A stretch of DNA of 64,000 nucleotides from JBFMHP01 sp964557295 (GTDB taxonomy: Bacteria; Pseudomonadota; Gammaproteobacteria; RBG-16-57-12): positions 1-64,000 of the forward strand of contig CAZKZP010000011.1 of the NCBI GenBank assembly GCA_964557295.1, read 5' to 3'. Of this stretch, positions 61,886-64,000 are shown one piece after another. The stretch's first letter is position 1; each line of letters begins with the position of its first letter. The notes under the pieces are model-generated. The model did no database searches. It saw only the letters and a program-made list of their open reading frames with translations, and had not been told where the DNA came from. A program made the translations under genes and the position numbers.

Positions 61886-61891
61886 TATACT
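61886..61891 (+). promoter_or_regulatory. Extended -10 promoter of rnpB
   Basis: TGG-TATACT (TG at 61883-61884, hexamer 61886-61891) ends seven bases before the predicted 5' end of rnpB at 61899. No good -35 was found, consistent with an extended -10 promoter. Confidence 0.6.
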
Positions 61892-61898
61892 TCGCGCC

Positions 61899-62244
61899 GA
61901 GAGTTGGCCAGGCAGTCGCTGCACCTTCGGGTGTAGAGGAAAGTCCGGGCTCCACAGGGCAGGGTGCCAGGTAACGCCTGGGAGGCGCGAGCCTACGGAA
62001 AGTGCAACAGAAAGTATACCGCCTAAGTCCTTCGGGACCGGTAAGGGTGAAATGGTGCGGTAAGAGCGCACCGCGTCGGTGGCAACACTCGGCGGCGATG
62101 GAAAACCCCACCCGGAGCAAGACCAAATAGGGGAACATTGGCGCGGCCCGCGCTGTTCCCGGGTAGGTTGCTTGAGGTATGCGGTGACGCATATCCCAGA
62201 TGAATGACTGTCCACGACAGAACCCGGCTTATCGGCCGACTCTC
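61899..62244 (+). ncRNA. rnpB: RNase P RNA (type A)
   Basis: The catalytic RNA that matures tRNA 5' ends. The conserved core GAGGAAAGTCCGGGCTCC lies near 61936-61953, and the 3' core ACAGAACCCGGCTTA near 62217-62231. The terminal helix P1 pairs GAGAGTTGGCC (61899-61909) with GGCCGACTCTC (62234-62244), which sets the ends. The length of about 346 bases is usual. The order rsmI-rnpB-mraZ is common in this class. Confidence 0.96.
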
Positions 62245-62441
62245 ACTTTCTCTCCCGAATTTCTCCCACTTTCTCCCCCCGTCACCACCCCGCGGCCACA
62301 TCCGGCACGCTTTCTCTTCAGAGTTCACTTTAACTTGAATGGTTACTAGGCTGATTCTTTACGCAAAAACCCTTTGTGGTTTTTTGCCGTCCTCGCGCTC
62401 CTAAGTCACTGTTGTATAAGCAAGATTTTGTCAAATTCGCC
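62245..62441 (+). other. Region between rnpB and the mra promoter, with possible rnpB terminator
   Basis: A 197-base gap. It begins with a pyrimidine-rich stretch made of three near-copies of TTTCTCCC (62246-62280). An AT-rich hairpin GCAAAAACC CTTTGT GGTTTTTTGC at 62363-62387 could end rnpB or its processing tail. No gene was seen. Confidence 0.45.
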
Positions 62442-62470
62442 TTGACAGGGCGCCTTCCCGAACCTATAGT
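62442..62470 (+). promoter_or_regulatory. Sigma70 promoter of the mraZ division and cell wall cluster
   Basis: A consensus TTGACA (62442-62447), exactly 17 bases, then TATAGT (62465-62470), one mismatch from TATAAT. The predicted transcript would begin within the MraZ-type repeats. The best promoter in the window. Confidence 0.88.
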
Positions 62471-62479
62471 GTCACGAAG

Positions 62480-62514
62480 TGGGGCAATGTGGTGAAAAAT
62501 GGATAATGAGGGAG
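62480..62514 (+). promoter_or_regulatory. MraZ-type operator: four repeats every 10 bp
   Basis: TGGGG (62480), TGGTG (62490), TGGAT (62500) and GGGAG (62510) are spaced exactly 10 bases apart between the promoter and mraZ. MraZ is known to bind TGGGN repeats separated by five bases upstream of its own gene, so this is most likely its autoregulatory site. The later copies are degenerate. Confidence 0.75.
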
Positions 62515-62524
62515 TGCGAGTCAC

Positions 62525-62980
62525 TTGTTTCGCGGCGTTAACGCTCTAAACCTGGATACCAAGGGTCGTATGACCATGCCGACCCGTTATCGGGATCAGC
62601 TCCAGGAAAGCTGTGCAGGGCAGGTGGTGGTGACGGTAGATCGTGACCACTGCCTGTTGCTGTATCCGCTGTGCGAGTGGGAAGAGATCGAGCGCAAACT
62701 GGTCCGCCTCCCGAGCCTGAACAAGCAGGCGCGCCGCCTGCAGCGTTTGTTGATCGGTCATGCCACCGAGTGCGAGCTGGACGGCAACGGCCGCATCCTG
62801 TTGCCGCCGCTGTTGCGCGAATTCGCCGCGATCGACAAGCGCGTGGTGATGATCGGTCAGGGGAATAAATTCGAAATCTGGGATGAGAATGCCTGGAACA
62901 CGATGCGCGAGGCATGGTTGCAGGAAGATGCCGAAGGCGAAGAGGGGTTGAATGAGGGCTGGGGGAGTTTGTCGCTCTGA
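62525..62980 (+). CDS. mraZ: Transcriptional regulator MraZ
   Basis: A 151-residue DNA-binding protein of the AbrB-like fold with two repeated domains. The start MFRGVNALNLDTKGRMTMPTRYR (TTG at 62525) and the second copy with LDGNGRILLPPLLREFA show the DxKGR/DxxGR motifs. It represses the mra cluster. It overlaps rsmH by one base (TGATG). Confidence 0.95.
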   Translation: MFRGVNALNLDTKGRMTMPTRYRDQLQESCAGQVVVTVDRDHCLLLYPLCEWEEIERKLVRLPSLNKQARRLQRLLIGHATECELDGNGRILLPPLLREFAAIDKRVVMIGQGNKFEIWDENAWNTMREAWLQEDAEGEEGLNEGWGSLSL

Positions 62981-63909
62981 TGAACGACCAGACTCACCGC
63001 CCGGTGCTGCTGGATGAGGCGACCGCCGCATTGAACATCCAGGCCGATGGCCTCTACGTGGATGGCACCTTCGGGCGCGGCGGCCATAGCGCCGAGATCT
63101 TGCAGCGTCTCGGCGAGCAGGGACGCCTGCTGGCGTTCGACAAGGATCCGGCGGCGATCGCCGCCGCGCAGCAGTTTGCGGGAGACAAACGGTTTTCAAT
63201 CGTGGCGGGAAGCTTTGCAGGGATGCGCGAAGAATTACAACAACGAGGCTGGATGGGAAAGGTGAGCGGGGTCTTGCTGGATTTGGGCGTCTCTTCGCCG
63301 CAACTCGATGACGCGGCGCGCGGCTTCAGTTTCCGTCTGGACGGCCCGCTCGACATGCGCATGGACCCCACGGCCGCGATCAGCGCCGCCGAGTGGCTGG
63401 CGCGGGTCGATGAGTCCGAGCTGGCCTATGTGTTGAAGGAATACGGTGAAGAGCGTTACGCGCGCCGTATCGCCCGCGCCATCGTCGCGGCGCGCCAGGC
63501 GAAGCCGATCACGACCACGCAGCAATTAGCCGAGCTGATCCGTCAGGCCAGCCCCACCCATGAAAAACGCATCCATCCGGCCACCCGCAGCTTCCAGGCG
63601 ATCCGCATCTTCATCAATCGCGAGCTGGACGACCTGCGTCTGTGCCTGGACCAGATGCTGGAGATCCTGGCCCTCGGCGGGCGCCTGGTGGTGATCAGTT
63701 TTCATTCGCTGGAAGATCGCATCGTCAAACACTATATGCGCGATCAGGCCAAGGGCGCGGAATTGCCGCGCGGCCTGCCGGTGCTGCAATCCCAGATCCA
63801 CCAGCCGATGCGGCTGGTGGGCAAGGCGGTGTATGCGAACGAGACGGAAGTGGCGGCCAATCCGCGGGCGCGCAGCGCCGTGATGCGGGTGGCCGAGCGG
63901 GTGTCATGA
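62980..63909 (+). CDS. rsmH: 16S rRNA (cytosine-1402-N4)-methyltransferase RsmH
   Basis: RsmH (MraW) methylates N4 of C1402, the same base that RsmI methylates on its ribose, and both genes are in this window. The 309-residue protein has HRPVLLDEATAALNI, the SAM motif VDGTFGRGGHSAEIL, and VVISFHSLEDRIVKHYM (family hallmarks). It overlaps ftsL by ATGA. Confidence 0.96.
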   Translation: MNDQTHRPVLLDEATAALNIQADGLYVDGTFGRGGHSAEILQRLGEQGRLLAFDKDPAAIAAAQQFAGDKRFSIVAGSFAGMREELQQRGWMGKVSGVLLDLGVSSPQLDDAARGFSFRLDGPLDMRMDPTAAISAAEWLARVDESELAYVLKEYGEERYARRIARAIVAARQAKPITTTQQLAELIRQASPTHEKRIHPATRSFQAIRIFINRELDDLRLCLDQMLEILALGGRLVVISFHSLEDRIVKHYMRDQAKGAELPRGLPVLQSQIHQPMRLVGKAVYANETEVAANPRARSAVMRVAERVS

Positions 63910-64000
63910 GTGTGCGCTTGGTGATGATGATCCTCATTTGCCTGGTGGTTGGTTCGGCGGTGGGCGTGGTGTATGTCAAGCATCAGTCGCGCAAGCTGTT
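63906..64000 (+). CDS. ftsL: Cell division protein FtsL, N-terminal fragment
   Basis: The window ends inside this gene after about 31 codons. The visible part is a short N-terminus and one hydrophobic helix (MMILICLVVGSAVGVVYVKHQ), followed by SRKLF where the coiled coil should begin. Position after rsmH and topology fit FtsL, the bitopic partner of FtsB and FtsQ. Confidence 0.8.
   Translation, partial: MSVRLVMMILICLVVGSAVGVVYVKHQSRKL

Noticed and set aside
1..64000. tRNA genes, rRNA genes, CRISPR arrays, insertion sequences and prophage
   Set aside because: No matching patterns were seen on reading through; the gene content and composition are uniform and chromosomal.

Overview
The window is a dense, GC-rich stretch of a gammaproteobacterial chromosome. 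It carries many gene orders typical of that class: miaB-phoH-ybeY-corC-lnt, leuS-lptE-holA, proA-nadD-rsfS-rlmH, maf-rng-yhdP-nit, an mla operon with ibaG-murA-his, tatABC-degS, petABC-sspAB, and yraN-lpoA-rsmI-rnpB-mraZ-rsmH-ftsL. A cytochrome bc1 complex, c-type cytochromes, and two c-di-GMP proteins (one with its own CXXCH motif) suggest a respiring, redox-responsive bacterium. I cannot name a genus. Five runs of exactly ten N lie inside leuS, nit, hisG, hisF and lpoA, so this is a scaffolded draft, perhaps a metagenome-assembled genome. At nit and hisF the two sides of the gap encode the same protein segment with different DNA, so at least two joins may be chimeric.

Layout. 1-8.1 kb: end of ppnP, a di-heme cytochrome c peroxidase overlapping a DAHL-PAS-GGDEF-EAL protein, gcvR divergent from an exported MsrB, and a three-gene cluster (unknown protein, TauE/SafE-like membrane protein, unknown envelope protein). 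8.1-11.3 kb: gamma-glutamyltransferase, then ferredoxin, coaD and rsmD on the minus strand. 11.4-16.6 kb: miaB, phoH-like, ybeY, corC, lnt. 16.6-19.4 kb: heme-linked diguanylate cyclase, Sel1 protein, YbeL zinc ribbon protein. 19.5-23.5 kb: leuS-lptE-holA. 23.7-33.6 kb: proA-nadD-rsfS-rlmH, maf-rng-yhdP-nit, with three unrelated REP-like palindromic elements in the intergenic gaps.

33.6-39.7 kb: darP, two small unknown proteins, then mlaF-mlaE-mlaD-tolC-mlaC-mlaB-ibaG. The TolC-family gene sits between mlaD and mlaC with translational overlaps on both sides, which suggests an outer-membrane channel built into the lipid-transport machine. 39.7-47.9 kb: murA and a full hisGDCBHAFIE run; HisG is the short form that needs HisZ. 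47.9-50.8 kb: hinT, tatABC, degS. 50.9-55.8 kb: NIF3, petABC, sspAB. 56-58.8 kb: a mono-heme lipoprotein, a GlcD-type FAD oxidase and DolP. 58.8-64 kb: yraN, lpoA, rsmI, RNase P RNA, and the start of the division and cell wall cluster with a clear sigma70 promoter and a MraZ-type operator.

Envelope work dominates: lipoprotein acylation (lnt), LPS assembly (lptE), phospholipid transport (yhdP, mla), peptidoglycan (murA, lpoA, mraZ cluster), folded-protein export (tat) and envelope stress (degS, dolP). No rRNA, tRNA, prophage, insertion sequence or CRISPR array was seen. The best lead for something undescribed is the Mla operon with built-in TolC.
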